A DNA stretch of 64,000 bases, taken from positions 1 to 64,000 of the forward strand of contig NZ_JAHXPB010000001.1 of assembly GCF_023147505.1 (NCBI RefSeq), written 5' to 3'. This document shows, in pieces, positions 48,119 to 55,761 of the stretch. Position 1 is the stretch's first letter, and every line of letters starts with the position of its first letter. The notes below the pieces were generated by a model. That model saw only the letters and a list, made by a program, of their open reading frames with translations, was not told the DNA's origin and made no database searches. Made by a program: the position numbers and the translations under genes. Origin of the DNA: Brevundimonas sp. EYE_349. Lineage in GTDB: Bacteria > Pseudomonadota > Alphaproteobacteria > Caulobacterales > Caulobacteraceae.

Positions 48119-48255
48119 CGGCTTTGCTTCGACCTGGGCGCCAGGTGTGAAAGTGGGCCAATACGGCGATATTCGCCCGCCGCCGCTGCGCGTATCAGGT
48201 GCGACCAAGGCTCGCGCTGGAGAACAGGTTCGGCGCCGCGGCGTTGTTGAATCAT
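48115..48255 (-). other. 46-codon ORF overlapping the ROK start
   Basis: Beginning with ATG (MIQQRRGAEPV...) and ending in TGA that overlaps the ROK ATG by ATGA. Such spacing suggests coupled translation, but codon bias is mediocre and there is no motif. It may be chance. Confidence 0.25.
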
Positions 48256-48277
48256 GACCCCGCTCGCTCGCCTTCTT

Positions 48278-48283
48278 ATTATA
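48278..48283 (-). promoter_or_regulatory. Candidate -10 element TATAAT for the ROK gene
   Basis: A perfect TATAAT on the minus strand, 160 bases before the ROK start. No good -35 stands 16-18 bases upstream, so this is tentative. Confidence 0.25.
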
Positions 48284-48422
48284 CTCGATTCCCTTACCAA
48301 GTTCGTGACGCGGCAGGAACGCCTGCTCTGACGTCAATCCGGCGACGGATGGATTTGGCGCATTGCGTCCACCGCGTGCTGTCGTCACCTTGTAGGCGAC
48401 GCGATTTACGAAAGGATGCCTG

Positions 48423-48563
48423 ATGGCCCGCAAGCCCAACTATAATTTCGAGCGCCAGGAGCGCGAGAAGGCTGCGGCGGCCAAGGCGGCGGAAAAGGCG
48501 GCGGCCAAGGCCGAGCGGCGGAACGAAGCTGCGGCCAAGAAAGCGCAGCCGGCCGACGATTAA
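48423..48563 (+). CDS. Small conserved basic protein (46 aa, Lys/Ala-rich)
   Basis: The product has 46 residues. 'MARKPNYNFERQEREKAAAAKAAEKAAAKAERR' resembles a short helical protein found across alphaproteobacteria ('KPNYxFERxERE' start). The function is unknown. AAAGGATG precedes the start. It lies 65 bases before the DAHP synthase gene. Confidence 0.7.
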   Translation: MARKPNYNFERQEREKAAAAKAAEKAAAKAERRNEAAAKKAQPADD

Positions 48564-48628
48564 GTCTCGACGCAAAAGCCATTCGTGTTTTCGTTGTTTG
48601 AGGGCGCTGAAAGCCCTATTCTTGCACG

Positions 48629-49999
48629 ATGACACGCTGGACCCCCGAAAGCTGGAGAACCAAGACCGCCCTGCACATGCCGGCGGACTATCCCGATCCC
48701 AAGGCTCTTGCCGTGGTTGAGGACGAACTGCGCGCCCTGCCGCCGCTCGTCTTCGCCGGCGAAGCGCGCCGCCTGACGTCGAAACTGGCGCAGGTGGAGC
48801 AGGGGGACGCCTTCCTGCTTCAGGGCGGCGACTGCGCCGAGAGCTTCAAGGAGTTCTCGACCGACAACATCCGCGACACCTTCCGCCTGATCCTGCAGAT
48901 GGCGGTGGTGCTGACCTTCGCCGGGCGCAAGCCGGTGGTGAAGGTCGGCCGCATCGCTGGTCAGTTCGCCAAGCCGCGCTCGTCGCCGCTGGAGGCAATC
49001 GACGGCGTCGAACTGCCCAGCTATCGCGGCGACATCATCAACGGCATGGGGTTCACGCCCGAAGAGCGCGCGCCCGATCCGCAGCGCCTGATCCGGGCCT
49101 ATAACCAATCGGCGTCGACGCTGAACCTGCTGCGCGCCTTCGCGGGCGGCGGCTATGCCGATCTGTACAACATCCATCGCTGGACGCTGGGCTTCGCTGG
49201 GGACAATGCGGCAGGCGCCCAGTACCGCGAACTGGCCGATAAGATCACGGAAGCCCTGGCCTTCATGGAGGCGGTCGGCGTCACGCCCGAGACCCATCCC
49301 GACCTGAGCCGAGTCGAGGTCTTCACCAGCCACGAAGCCCTGCTGCTGAACGTCGAGAGCGCCCTTACGCGGCTGGACGGCGGTTCGGGCGACTGGTTCG
49401 ACACCTCCGCCCATATGCTGTGGATCGGCGAACGCACCCGTCAGCTGGACGGCGCCCACGTCGAGTTCATGAAGGGGATCAAGAACCCCATCGGCGTGAA
49501 GTGCGGGCCGACCATGACGGCCGACGACCTGCTGCCGCTGATCGACGCGCTGAACCCGGACAATATCTCGGGCCGTCTGACGCTGATCGGACGCTTCGGT
49601 CACGAAAAGGTGGGCGAGCGTCTGCCCAAGCTGATGCGCGAAGTGAAGGCGTCGGGCCGCAAGGTGATCTGGTCCATCGACCCGATGCACGGCAATACGC
49701 TGAAGGCCGGCAACGGCTACAAGACGCGGCCCTTTGATCGCATCCTGGGCGAGGTGCGCACCTTCATCGACGTAGCGGAGGCCGAGGGCGTCCACCCCGG
49801 CGGCGTACACCTGGAGATGACGGGCCAGAACGTCACCGAATGCTTGGGCGGCGCCCAGGCGGTGACGGAGGACGATCTGTCCAACCGCTATCACACCCAT
49901 TGCGATCCGCGTCTGAATGCCGATCAGGCATTGGAACTGGCCTTCCTGGTCGCGGAACGGCTGAAGTCGGGTCGTGTCAGCCGATCCGAGGCCGCCTGA
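48629..49999 (+). CDS. 3-deoxy-7-phosphoheptulonate synthase, class II
   Basis: The product has 456 residues, the plant-like class II form. '[11 protein letters not shown]' (metal Cys), '[17 protein letters not shown]', '[15 protein letters not shown]', '[11 protein letters not shown]' and '[10 protein letters not shown]' are complete. It condenses phosphoenolpyruvate and erythrose 4-phosphate, the first step to aromatic amino acids. No ACT or chorismate-mutase extension is present. It heads the aromatic gene group. Confidence 0.96.
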   Translation: MTRWTPESWRTKTALHMPADYPDPKALAVVEDELRALPPLVFAGEARRLTSKLAQVEQGDAFLLQGGDCAESFKEFSTDNIRDTFRLILQMAVVLTFAGRKPVVKVGRIAGQFAKPRSSPLEAIDGVELPSYRGDIINGMGFTPEERAPDPQRLIRAYNQSASTLNLLRAFAGGGYADLYNIHRWTLGFAGDNAAGAQYRELADKITEALAFMEAVGVTPETHPDLSRVEVFTSHEALLLNVESALTRLDGGSGDWFDTSAHMLWIGERTRQLDGAHVEFMKGIKNPIGVKCGPTMTADDLLPLIDALNPDNISGRLTLIGRFGHEKVGERLPKLMREVKASGRKVIWSIDPMHGNTLKAGNGYKTRPFDRILGEVRTFIDVAEAEGVHPGGVHLEMTGQNVTECLGGAQAVTEDDLSNRYHTHCDPRLNADQALELAFLVAERLKSGRVSRSEAA

Positions 50000-50209
50000 C
50001 CGAATGAAGCAGAGCGGGCGGCCGTCGCGATGGTCGCCCTTGCTCCACGTGGGTTTTGATGGCGCGCCCCGGCGATGTATTCCGCTTGTCGGGCAGGGAA
50101 TGGCGCCGCAGATACGACCGGATGCGGTCACGGCGCGGACATGGAGCCGCTGTCTGTTCGACCGGCAACGACAAAGGGCTTTTCGGGTCGCTCCCGGAGA
50201 GTGACGGAC

Positions 50210-50785
50210 ATGGATACGCCTGCCCACCAAGACGAGAAACCCGGCCGTGTCGCCTATCAGGGCGCGCCGGGCGCCTTCAGTCACGAGGCGTGTCTGGCCC
50301 TGCGTCCGTGGGATGAGGCGGTGGCGTTCGAGACCTTCGAAGGCGCCCTTCAGGCCATGACGTCCGGCGACTGCGGCTGCGCCCTGATTCCTGTCGAGAA
50401 CTCGACCATCGGCATGGTGGAGCCCGCAGCGACCCTGGTGCGCGCCTTGGGAATAGAGCCGGTCGCGGAGGTGTGGCGGCCGATCCGTCATGCGCTGATG
50501 GGACTGCCCGGCGCCCGCCTGTCCGACATCCGCACAGTCGAGAGCCACCCCATCGCCCTGGCCCAGTGCGAGCAGACGCTGAAGACAATGCACATGGCGG
50601 TGATTGAACATTTCGACACCGCCGGCGCCGCGCGCGATGTGGCCGAGGCCGGAGATCCGACCCGCGCCGCCATCGCGGCTGCTGGGGCCGCAGAGGTGTA
50701 TGGTCTGTCGATCCTGCGCAACGATTTGCAGGATTCGAGCGATAATCGCACGCGCTTCGTCCTTCTGAGCGCTTCCGAGGGTTGA
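50210..50785 (+). CDS. pheA: Prephenate dehydratase, catalytic domain only
   Basis: The product has 191 residues. Two PBP-like lobes carry 'RVAYQGAPGAFSHEACL', 'ALIPVENSTIGMVEP' and the catalytic 'SSDNRTRFVLL', after which the protein ends. Prephenate dehydratases normally continue for about 80-100 residues with an ACT domain that binds phenylalanine; none is encoded here in any frame of the next 200 bases. It converts prephenate to phenylpyruvate. The ATG at 50210 follows GTGACGGAC with a GGAGAG eleven bases upstream. Confidence 0.9.
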   Translation: MDTPAHQDEKPGRVAYQGAPGAFSHEACLALRPWDEAVAFETFEGALQAMTSGDCGCALIPVENSTIGMVEPAATLVRALGIEPVAEVWRPIRHALMGLPGARLSDIRTVESHPIALAQCEQTLKTMHMAVIEHFDTAGAARDVAEAGDPTRAAIAAAGAAEVYGLSILRNDLQDSSDNRTRFVLLSASEG

Positions 50786-50811
50786 CGGCGCACGGTCTTT
50801 GCGTGTCTTAA
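50782..50811 (+). promoter_or_regulatory. Candidate promoter for the leader peptide and chorismate mutase
   Basis: TTGACG (overlapping the pheA stop), 18 bases, then TCTTAA. Transcription would start near 50818, about 38 bases before the leader ATG. Confidence 0.35.
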
Positions 50812-50819
50812 GCCTGCAC

Positions 50820-50836
50820 GGATCGCAAAACGATCC
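50820..50836 (+). promoter_or_regulatory. Inverted repeat GGATCG-CAAAA-CGATCC
   Basis: A perfect 6-bp stem that is itself flanked by TTAAGC and GCTTAA. It sits at the predicted start of the leader transcript, so it may be an operator or a 5' hairpin. Confidence 0.4.
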
Positions 50837-50855
50837 GCTTAACCGGAACCGGACC

Positions 50856-50957
50856 ATGTCCCGCCAGCGCGCCCTCTCTGTTTCGTTCGACCGTTCGCGC
50901 GCGGTGTCCGGCCTCTATTTCGGCTACGGCTTTTACGGCTTTCGATACGCCGGCTGA
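50856..50957 (+). CDS. Tyr/Phe-rich leader peptide (33 aa), putative attenuator
   Basis: The 33-codon frame (start 'MSRQRALSVSF') ends in 'LYFGYGFYGFRYAG', with four Tyr and three Phe codons among eleven residues. It lies 109 bases before chorismate mutase and after a possible promoter. This is the layout of ribosome-mediated attenuators of amino acid operons. A GGAA stands eight bases before the ATG. Confidence 0.6.
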   Translation: MSRQRALSVSFDRSRAVSGLYFGYGFYGFRYAG

Positions 50958-50997
50958 GGCGTCGGGCGCACTCCGTCCCTGACTGCTTCACCGGCGA

Positions 50998-51016
50998 CCG
51001 CTCTGGATCAGAGCGG
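50998..51016 (+). promoter_or_regulatory. Hairpin downstream of the aromatic leader peptide
   Basis: CCGCTCT pairs with AGAGCGG around a 5-base loop, 40 bases past the leader stop. No strong T run follows (CTGTTCG), so it may act on translation or with Rho rather than as a classical terminator. Confidence 0.45.
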
Positions 51017-51066
51017 CTGTTCGCCCCTGCACATATCGAAATTCAGAATGCCGAAAGCCCTATCCC

Positions 51067-51825
51067 ATGCCCAATTCCAACATTCAGCAAGTCTGGCCTG
51101 ACATGGCCGACCTGACCCCCGAACAGCAGGCCCTGGCCGCCCTGCGCGCCGAGATCGACCGGATCGACGACCAGATCCTGGCGCTGTTCGAACAGCGTCT
51201 GGCCGTCGCCGCCACCGTGGGCCGCGCCAAGGACGCCCCGACCGGCCCCCACACCAAACTGCGCCCCGACCGCGAGCAGACGGTGCTGGCGCGTATGCTG
51301 TCAAAATGTCAGCCCGAGAACGCCGAGGCGGTCGAGCACCTGTGGCGCGAGATCGTGGGCTGGGGCCTGGCGCGCCAGGGGCGACTGCAGGTCCAGGTCT
51401 GGGCCCCGATCGAGCCGACGCGGGCGTTCGACGGCGCCCGCCTGCGGTTCGGCGCGGCGGCCGACATCAAGATGGTGCGCGATCCGCAAAAGGCGCTGGC
51501 CTTCGCAGCCGAGGGCCATGGGGTCGCCGTCCTGGCCATCAACACCGAAGACGCCTGGTGGATGGGCCTGCGTCGCGAATGGTCGATGCTCAGCGTCTTC
51601 GACGGGTACGGCGGAGAGACGCCGACTTCGCTGGCGGTCGGCAAGATCGATCCGCCGGCCCTGCCCAAGGGCCGTCGCGTCATCGTGACGGCGGGCGGGG
51701 ACGCGGGCGACGGCGGGGGCGCCCGGCGCTGGGGCCTGAATACGCACCATGGCTGGACCATCGCCATGACCGACGCTGAACTGGCGCCGGGAGACGCGGA
51801 AGGGTGCGTCGGCGCGATCGGCTGA
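51067..51825 (+). CDS. Chorismate mutase (AroQ type) with uncharacterised C-terminal domain
   Basis: The product has 252 residues. Residues 15-100 are the AroQ helical mutase: 'ALRAEIDRIDDQILALFEQRLAVAATVGRAK' with active-site Arg and Lys, then 'VEHLWREIVGWGL'. The C-terminal 130 residues ('VQVWAPIEPTRAFDGARLRFGAAADIKMVRDPQKALAFAAEGHG...') are alpha/beta with no motif I can name. It makes prephenate, the substrate of PheA just upstream. The first ATG is used; 'MADLTPEQQ' at 51103 is an alternative start. Confidence 0.87.
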   Translation: MPNSNIQQVWPDMADLTPEQQALAALRAEIDRIDDQILALFEQRLAVAATVGRAKDAPTGPHTKLRPDREQTVLARMLSKCQPENAEAVEHLWREIVGWGLARQGRLQVQVWAPIEPTRAFDGARLRFGAAADIKMVRDPQKALAFAAEGHGVAVLAINTEDAWWMGLRREWSMLSVFDGYGGETPTSLAVGKIDPPALPKGRRVIVTAGGDAGDGGGARRWGLNTHHGWTIAMTDAELAPGDAEGCVGAIG

Positions 51826-51836
51826 TATGTCGAAAA

Positions 51837-51875
51837 GGGCCGCATCCGGCGATGGATGCGGCCCGCTTCGTTTTT
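51837..51875. terminator. Terminator between chorismate mutase and panC
   Basis: A perfect 11-bp stem GGGCCGCATCC / GGATGCGGCCC with a GGCGAT loop, then GCTTCGTTTTT. It stops transcription from the mutase side and, read the other way, lies just past the panC stop. Confidence 0.93.
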
Positions 51876-52735
51876 CAGACCGCCATATTGTCGATCAGTC
51901 GGGTCTTGCCGATCCAGGCGGCGGTCAGGATGCGCGCAGGGGCATCCACCACATCGTTGCGGAAGGCGCCGAGATCCTCGGCGCGGCGGATGGCGACATA
52001 GTCCACTCGCTCGAAACCGGCCTTTAGGATTGCGGCGTAGGCTTCACGCTCGATCCCGGGCAGAGGACGGCCGGAGGCGGCCTCCGCAGCAGCCTGGAAC
52101 AGTATGCCGTTCAACTGCCGCGCCGAGGCCAGTTCGGGCTCGGACAGATAGGCGTTGCGCGACGACAGGGCCAAGCCCCAGCCGTCCCGTTCGGTCGGCG
52201 CGCCGACGATCTCGACCGGCAGATCCAGGTCGCGCACGAAGCGACGAATGACCATCAGCTGCTGATAATCCTTCTCGCCGAAAACGGCGACGTCCGGCTG
52301 GACCTGGTTGAACAGCTTGGTCACGACCAAGGCGACGCCGCCGAACATCTGCGGCCGGAAATCGCCCTCCAGGCCCAGGGCGGGACCGGCCATGGCGATA
52401 CTGGTGGCGAAGCCTTCAGGATACATCTCCGCCGCCGCAGGCGCGAACATCAGGTGGCAGCCGGCGCCGGCCAGCAGACGTGCGTCCTCATCCTGTTGGC
52501 GGGGATATTTGTCCAGGTCCTCGTGGGCGGCGAACTGGGTCGGATTGACGAAGTTGGAGGCGACCACGCGATCGGCGCGCTGGGCCGCTTCTCGCACAAG
52601 GGTCAGGTGACCTTCGTGCAGGGCGCCCATGGTCGGAACCATGCCGACGCTGAGGCCTTGTCGTTTCCAGTCCCGAACGGTCGCGCGCAGGTCGGCCACG
52701 GTGCGGACGACGGGCAGGGGAGGAGCGTCCATCAT
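51875..52735 (-). CDS. panC: Pantothenate synthetase
   Basis: The product has 286 residues. It joins pantoate and beta-alanine using ATP. 'MVPTMGALHEGHLTLVREA' (HxGH site), 'NPTQF', 'FGEKDYQQL' and 'SSRNAYLS' are intact. There are two adjacent ATG codons at the start; the first is taken. panB is not adjacent. Confidence 0.96.
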   Translation of the reverse strand: MMDAPPLPVVRTVADLRATVRDWKRQGLSVGMVPTMGALHEGHLTLVREAAQRADRVVASNFVNPTQFAAHEDLDKYPRQQDEDARLLAGAGCHLMFAPAAAEMYPEGFATSIAMAGPALGLEGDFRPQMFGGVALVVTKLFNQVQPDVAVFGEKDYQQLMVIRRFVRDLDLPVEIVGAPTERDGWGLALSSRNAYLSEPELASARQLNGILFQAAAEAASGRPLPGIEREAYAAILKAGFERVDYVAIRRAEDLGAFRNDVVDAPARILTAAWIGKTRLIDNMAV

Positions 52736-52810
52736 GATGAAGCGATTAACCTTTCCGCTTAAGCCTGTTGATGCACCAGACCTCAAAGACTGGGCGCTAG
52801 GGTCGTGCTT

Positions 52811-53497
52811 ATGACGCCCGCAGAAGCGACCCGTCCAGTTCTGATCGCCTCGGCGCTGATTGCGGTCGTGGTCGGCGCCGCCTCTCTGTCGGGGTGCGGC
52901 GCCGCGAACAGCGATCCCCATAGGTTCGGAGCCCTGGCGGATCAGGTCGCGGCGGTCGATGTGCCGCTGACGCCAGGCGGCGACCGGCTCGCTCCTCGGG
53001 CGCAATCGGCCGAGGCGGCTGGCCTGCGGCCGGTCAAGTTCAGCGCCATGAAGGTCGCGGTGATGGACCCCCACGCCATGTGGGACGCCCGCGACGATCA
53101 GGCCGGCGTTCGCCGCGTGGCCGATGACGCCAGCCTGCGCGACGCCGTGATTCGGGTGGTTCAGCCGGCGGTTCAGACCGCAACGGCTATTCCAATTCGT
53201 GAAGCCGGCGCAGCGAAGCCGCCCTCCTTGATGCATGACGCCGGCTTGCGCCGTCCGACGCCGATGGGCCGCACCATTCAACTGGGCGCCTATTCCAGCC
53301 CTGACGCGGCGCGCCAGGCCTGGGAGCGATTGAAGGCGTCCGCCGATTTCGCCGGCCTGGCGCCGGCGTTCGAGTCCGTGGAAGTTCAGGGTCGGACCTT
53401 GACGCGGTTGAAGGTCGGCCCGGTTCCGACCGAGGCCGCCGCTTCGGTTTGCCGCGCCGCCGCCGTCGCCGACGCCTGGTGCGCACGCAACAGCTGA
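52811..53497 (+). CDS. SPOR domain lipoprotein
   Basis: The product has 228 residues. A hydrophobic start with lipobox 'LSGC' marks it as a lipoprotein. The C-terminal SPOR domain ('GRTIQLGAYSSPDAARQAWERLKASADFAGL...VQGRTLTRLKVGPVPT') binds denuded septal peptidoglycan. It therefore probably localises to the division site. mipZ follows 126 bases later, in line with a division role. Confidence 0.85.
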   Translation: MTPAEATRPVLIASALIAVVVGAASLSGCGAANSDPHRFGALADQVAAVDVPLTPGGDRLAPRAQSAEAAGLRPVKFSAMKVAVMDPHAMWDARDDQAGVRRVADDASLRDAVIRVVQPAVQTATAIPIREAGAAKPPSLMHDAGLRRPTPMGRTIQLGAYSSPDAARQAWERLKASADFAGLAPAFESVEVQGRTLTRLKVGPVPTEAAASVCRAAAVADAWCARNS

Positions 53498-53623
53498 ACC
53501 CGCCTTCTTCGCCATCCACAGGTCTGCGTTAAGGTTCCGTTGACGTTTGGCGCGCGGCGGCCGACTCTAGGTCGAACTGGACCGCGCCTGAGTCGCGCCG
53601 GTCGGCACAGAGGATTCCCTCGA

Positions 53624-54460
53624 ATGACGCAGCCGCATGTGATCGTTCTCGGCAACGAAAAGGGCGGGGCCGGCAAGTCCACCCTGGCCATCCACATCGT
53701 CGCGGGCCTGCTGCATGCGGGGCGGACGGTGGCGATCATCGACCTGGACCTGCGCCAGCGGTCGATGCAACGCTTCTTCCACAATCGCCTGGCCTGGCTG
53801 GCGGCGAACGAACAGGCCTTGCCGCAGCCCTTTATCCCGGACATGGGCGACGGCAAGGCCCTGGCCAAGACCGATGTCGCCGAACAGATCGCTGTCTTCG
53901 AACGCGCCTTCGACGAGGCTGTGGCCCAAGGCGTGGACTGCATCCTGATCGACACCCCGGGCGGGGATACGGCGGTGTCCAGCGCCGCCCACGCCCGCGC
54001 CGATCAGATCGTGACGCCAATGAACGACAGCTTCGTCGATTTCGATCTGCTGGGCGAGGTTGATCCGGTGTCGCTGGAGTTGCTGAAGCCGTCCATCTAT
54101 TCGGAAAGCGTCTGGGAGGCGCGCAAGCAGCGGGCCATCTCTCAGGGGCGGCACGCGACCATCGACTGGCTGGTGGTGACCAATCGCCTGGCCGTCGCAG
54201 AGGCCCGCAACCGCAAGCGTCTGGAAGAGCGGATGACCAAACTGGCCAAACGGGTCGGTTTCCGCGTCGGGCCGGGCCTGCGCGACCGGGTCATCTATCG
54301 TGAACTGTTTCCCTTCGGCCTGACCGTGGCGGATCTGTCCAACGACATCCGGCCCGTGGCGGTGTCGCTGGCGCACGTCGCGGCGCGCCAGGAGCTTCGC
54401 AACCTGATGATGGCCATGGGGCTGGAGCAGGTGATCGCCCCTTTGGACGTGGCGGCCTGA
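53624..54460 (+). CDS. mipZ: Division-site positioning ATPase MipZ
   Basis: The product has 278 residues. The deviant Walker A is 'GNEKGGAGKST' (Lys18); 'IIDLDLRQRSMQRFFHNR', 'ILIDTPGGD' and 'MNDSFVDFDLLGEVDP' closely follow Caulobacter MipZ. MipZ forms gradients from the ParB-bound poles and blocks FtsZ assembly, placing the division plane at mid-cell. Its presence places the organism in the alphaproteobacteria near Caulobacter. A GAGGATTCCC stretch precedes the ATG. Confidence 0.96.
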   Translation: MTQPHVIVLGNEKGGAGKSTLAIHIVAGLLHAGRTVAIIDLDLRQRSMQRFFHNRLAWLAANEQALPQPFIPDMGDGKALAKTDVAEQIAVFERAFDEAVAQGVDCILIDTPGGDTAVSSAAHARADQIVTPMNDSFVDFDLLGEVDPVSLELLKPSIYSESVWEARKQRAISQGRHATIDWLVVTNRLAVAEARNRKRLEERMTKLAKRVGFRVGPGLRDRVIYRELFPFGLTVADLSNDIRPVAVSLAHVAARQELRNLMMAMGLEQVIAPLDVAA

Positions 54461-54475
54461 CGGTTTGACGACCCG

Positions 54476-54904
54476 ATGGGTTTGATCGGGCTCGCCCTGG
54501 CGGCCATCGCCGTCTGGGCCCTGGTTCGGCTGGGTCGCCAGACCGAGCGGCGCGGCCGGGCGCATTGGCGCGTCACGGCTACCCTTTTGGGATCGGTCCT
54601 GCTGGCGGGCGGCGCTCTGGCCGCGTTTCGCGGCGCATGGCTGGCCGCGGCGGCGCTGGCCGGGGCTGGCCTCTATCTGGCTTGGTCGTCGCGAATACGA
54701 TCCGTCGTTCGCTCCGAGCCGATTAGCGACGCCGACGCCCGCGCCGTGCTGGGCGTGCGAGCAGGGGCGAACGAGGCCGAAATCCGGGCTGCGTGGAAGC
54801 GCGCCATGGCCCGCGCCCATCCGGACCAGGGCGGCACCGAGGGGCTGGCGACGCGCGTCAACGCCGCGCGTGATCGCCTGCTGAAGCGGCGGGGGTCTTC
54901 CTAG
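54476..54904 (+). CDS. Membrane-anchored J-domain protein
   Basis: The product has 142 residues. Two or three N-terminal hydrophobic segments are followed by a C-terminal J domain ('ISDADARAVLGVRAGANEAEIRAAWKRAMARAHPDQGGTEGLATRVNAARDRLL') with the HPD tripeptide that stimulates DnaK. This layout resembles Pam18/TIM14-like proteins. It starts 16 bases after mipZ. The client is unknown. Confidence 0.88.
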   Translation: MGLIGLALAAIAVWALVRLGRQTERRGRAHWRVTATLLGSVLLAGGALAAFRGAWLAAAALAGAGLYLAWSSRIRSVVRSEPISDADARAVLGVRAGANEAEIRAAWKRAMARAHPDQGGTEGLATRVNAARDRLLKRRGSS

Positions 54905-54994
54905 CCGACACCAGACTCATTCGAAACAGTAGTTGTTGCGTATCAGTTTCATCTGGCCTAGATCATCTGAACCAACTTTCGGATGGAGCCGGAA

Positions 54995-55693
54995 ATGAAG
55001 ATCGCAACCCTCGCCGCCGTGTCCGCGCTGGCCCTGCTGGCCGCGTGCAACAAGCCGGGCGAAGCGCCTGCCGCCGCCCCGAACGCGTCGGCCGAAGCGC
55101 CGGTGTCGGTGAAGGCGCCGGCCGGCGTCTATGTGCTGGACCCGACCCATGCCACGCTGCAGTGGTCGCTGCTGCACAATACGATCTCGCACTACACCGC
55201 GCGGTTTGACAAATTCGAGGCCAGACTGACGCTCGACCCGGCGAACCTGGAAAACTCCAAGATCACCGCGACCATCGACCCCGCCTCGGTCAATGCGGCC
55301 TATCCCGCCGACTACAAGGCGTCGCACGCGGGTTCGGCCTATTCCGGCTGGAACGACGACATGGCGAACAATCCTACCTGGCTGAACGCCAAGGCCTTCC
55401 CCGCCATCACCTTCGTCTCGACGTCGGTGAAAAAGACGGGCGCGCGTACGGCCCAGGTGACGGGCGACCTGACCTTCCTGGGTCAAACCCATCCGGTGAC
55501 GTTGGACGCGACCTTCAACGGCGAGATCGACCGTCATCCGTTCGCCAACGTGCCCGCCGTCGGCTTCGCCGCCGAAGGGCGGTTCAAGCGCTCCGCGTTC
55601 GGCATGGCGGTTGGTCCCATCGGCGACGAGGTGACTATCCGCTTCGACGGCGAATTCATCCAGGAAGTCGCTCCGGCCGCGCCTGCGTCCTGA
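54995..55693 (+). CDS. YceI family lipoprotein
   Basis: The product has 232 residues. Signal and lipobox: 'MKIATLAAVSALALLAAC' (Cys18). The YceI lipocalin-like barrel runs from 'GVYVLDPTHATLQWSLLHNTISHYTARF' to 'VTIRFDGEF'. YceI proteins bind isoprenoid quinones or fatty amides. The second ATG is used since GGAG sits just before it; the first ATG overlaps that site. It is followed by a b561-YceI fusion gene. Confidence 0.9.
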   Translation: MKIATLAAVSALALLAACNKPGEAPAAAPNASAEAPVSVKAPAGVYVLDPTHATLQWSLLHNTISHYTARFDKFEARLTLDPANLENSKITATIDPASVNAAYPADYKASHAGSAYSGWNDDMANNPTWLNAKAFPAITFVSTSVKKTGARTAQVTGDLTFLGQTHPVTLDATFNGEIDRHPFANVPAVGFAAEGRFKRSAFGMAVGPIGDEVTIRFDGEFIQEVAPAAPAS

Positions 55694-55706
55694 GACCCAG
55701 AGCGAG

Positions 55707-55736
55707 AGAGCGGCGATTTCGGTCGCCGCTCTTTTT
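55707..55736 (+). terminator. Terminator after the YceI lipoprotein gene
   Basis: AGAGCGGCGA pairs perfectly with TCGCCGCTCT around TTTCGG, followed by TTTTT. The downstream b561-YceI gene therefore needs read-through or its own promoter. Confidence 0.93.
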
Positions 55737-55761
55737 ACGTCGCACTCAAGTCCAAGTGTCC

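Noticed and set aside
50017..50209. Extra N-terminal sequence of pheA reading from 50075
   Set aside because: The upstream in-frame sequence is Gly/Arg-rich without homology, and the dehydratase fold begins right after the ATG at 50210.
48560..50857. 765-codon minus-strand ORF opposite the DAHP synthase and pheA genes
   Set aside because: Shadow of two conserved plus-strand genes.
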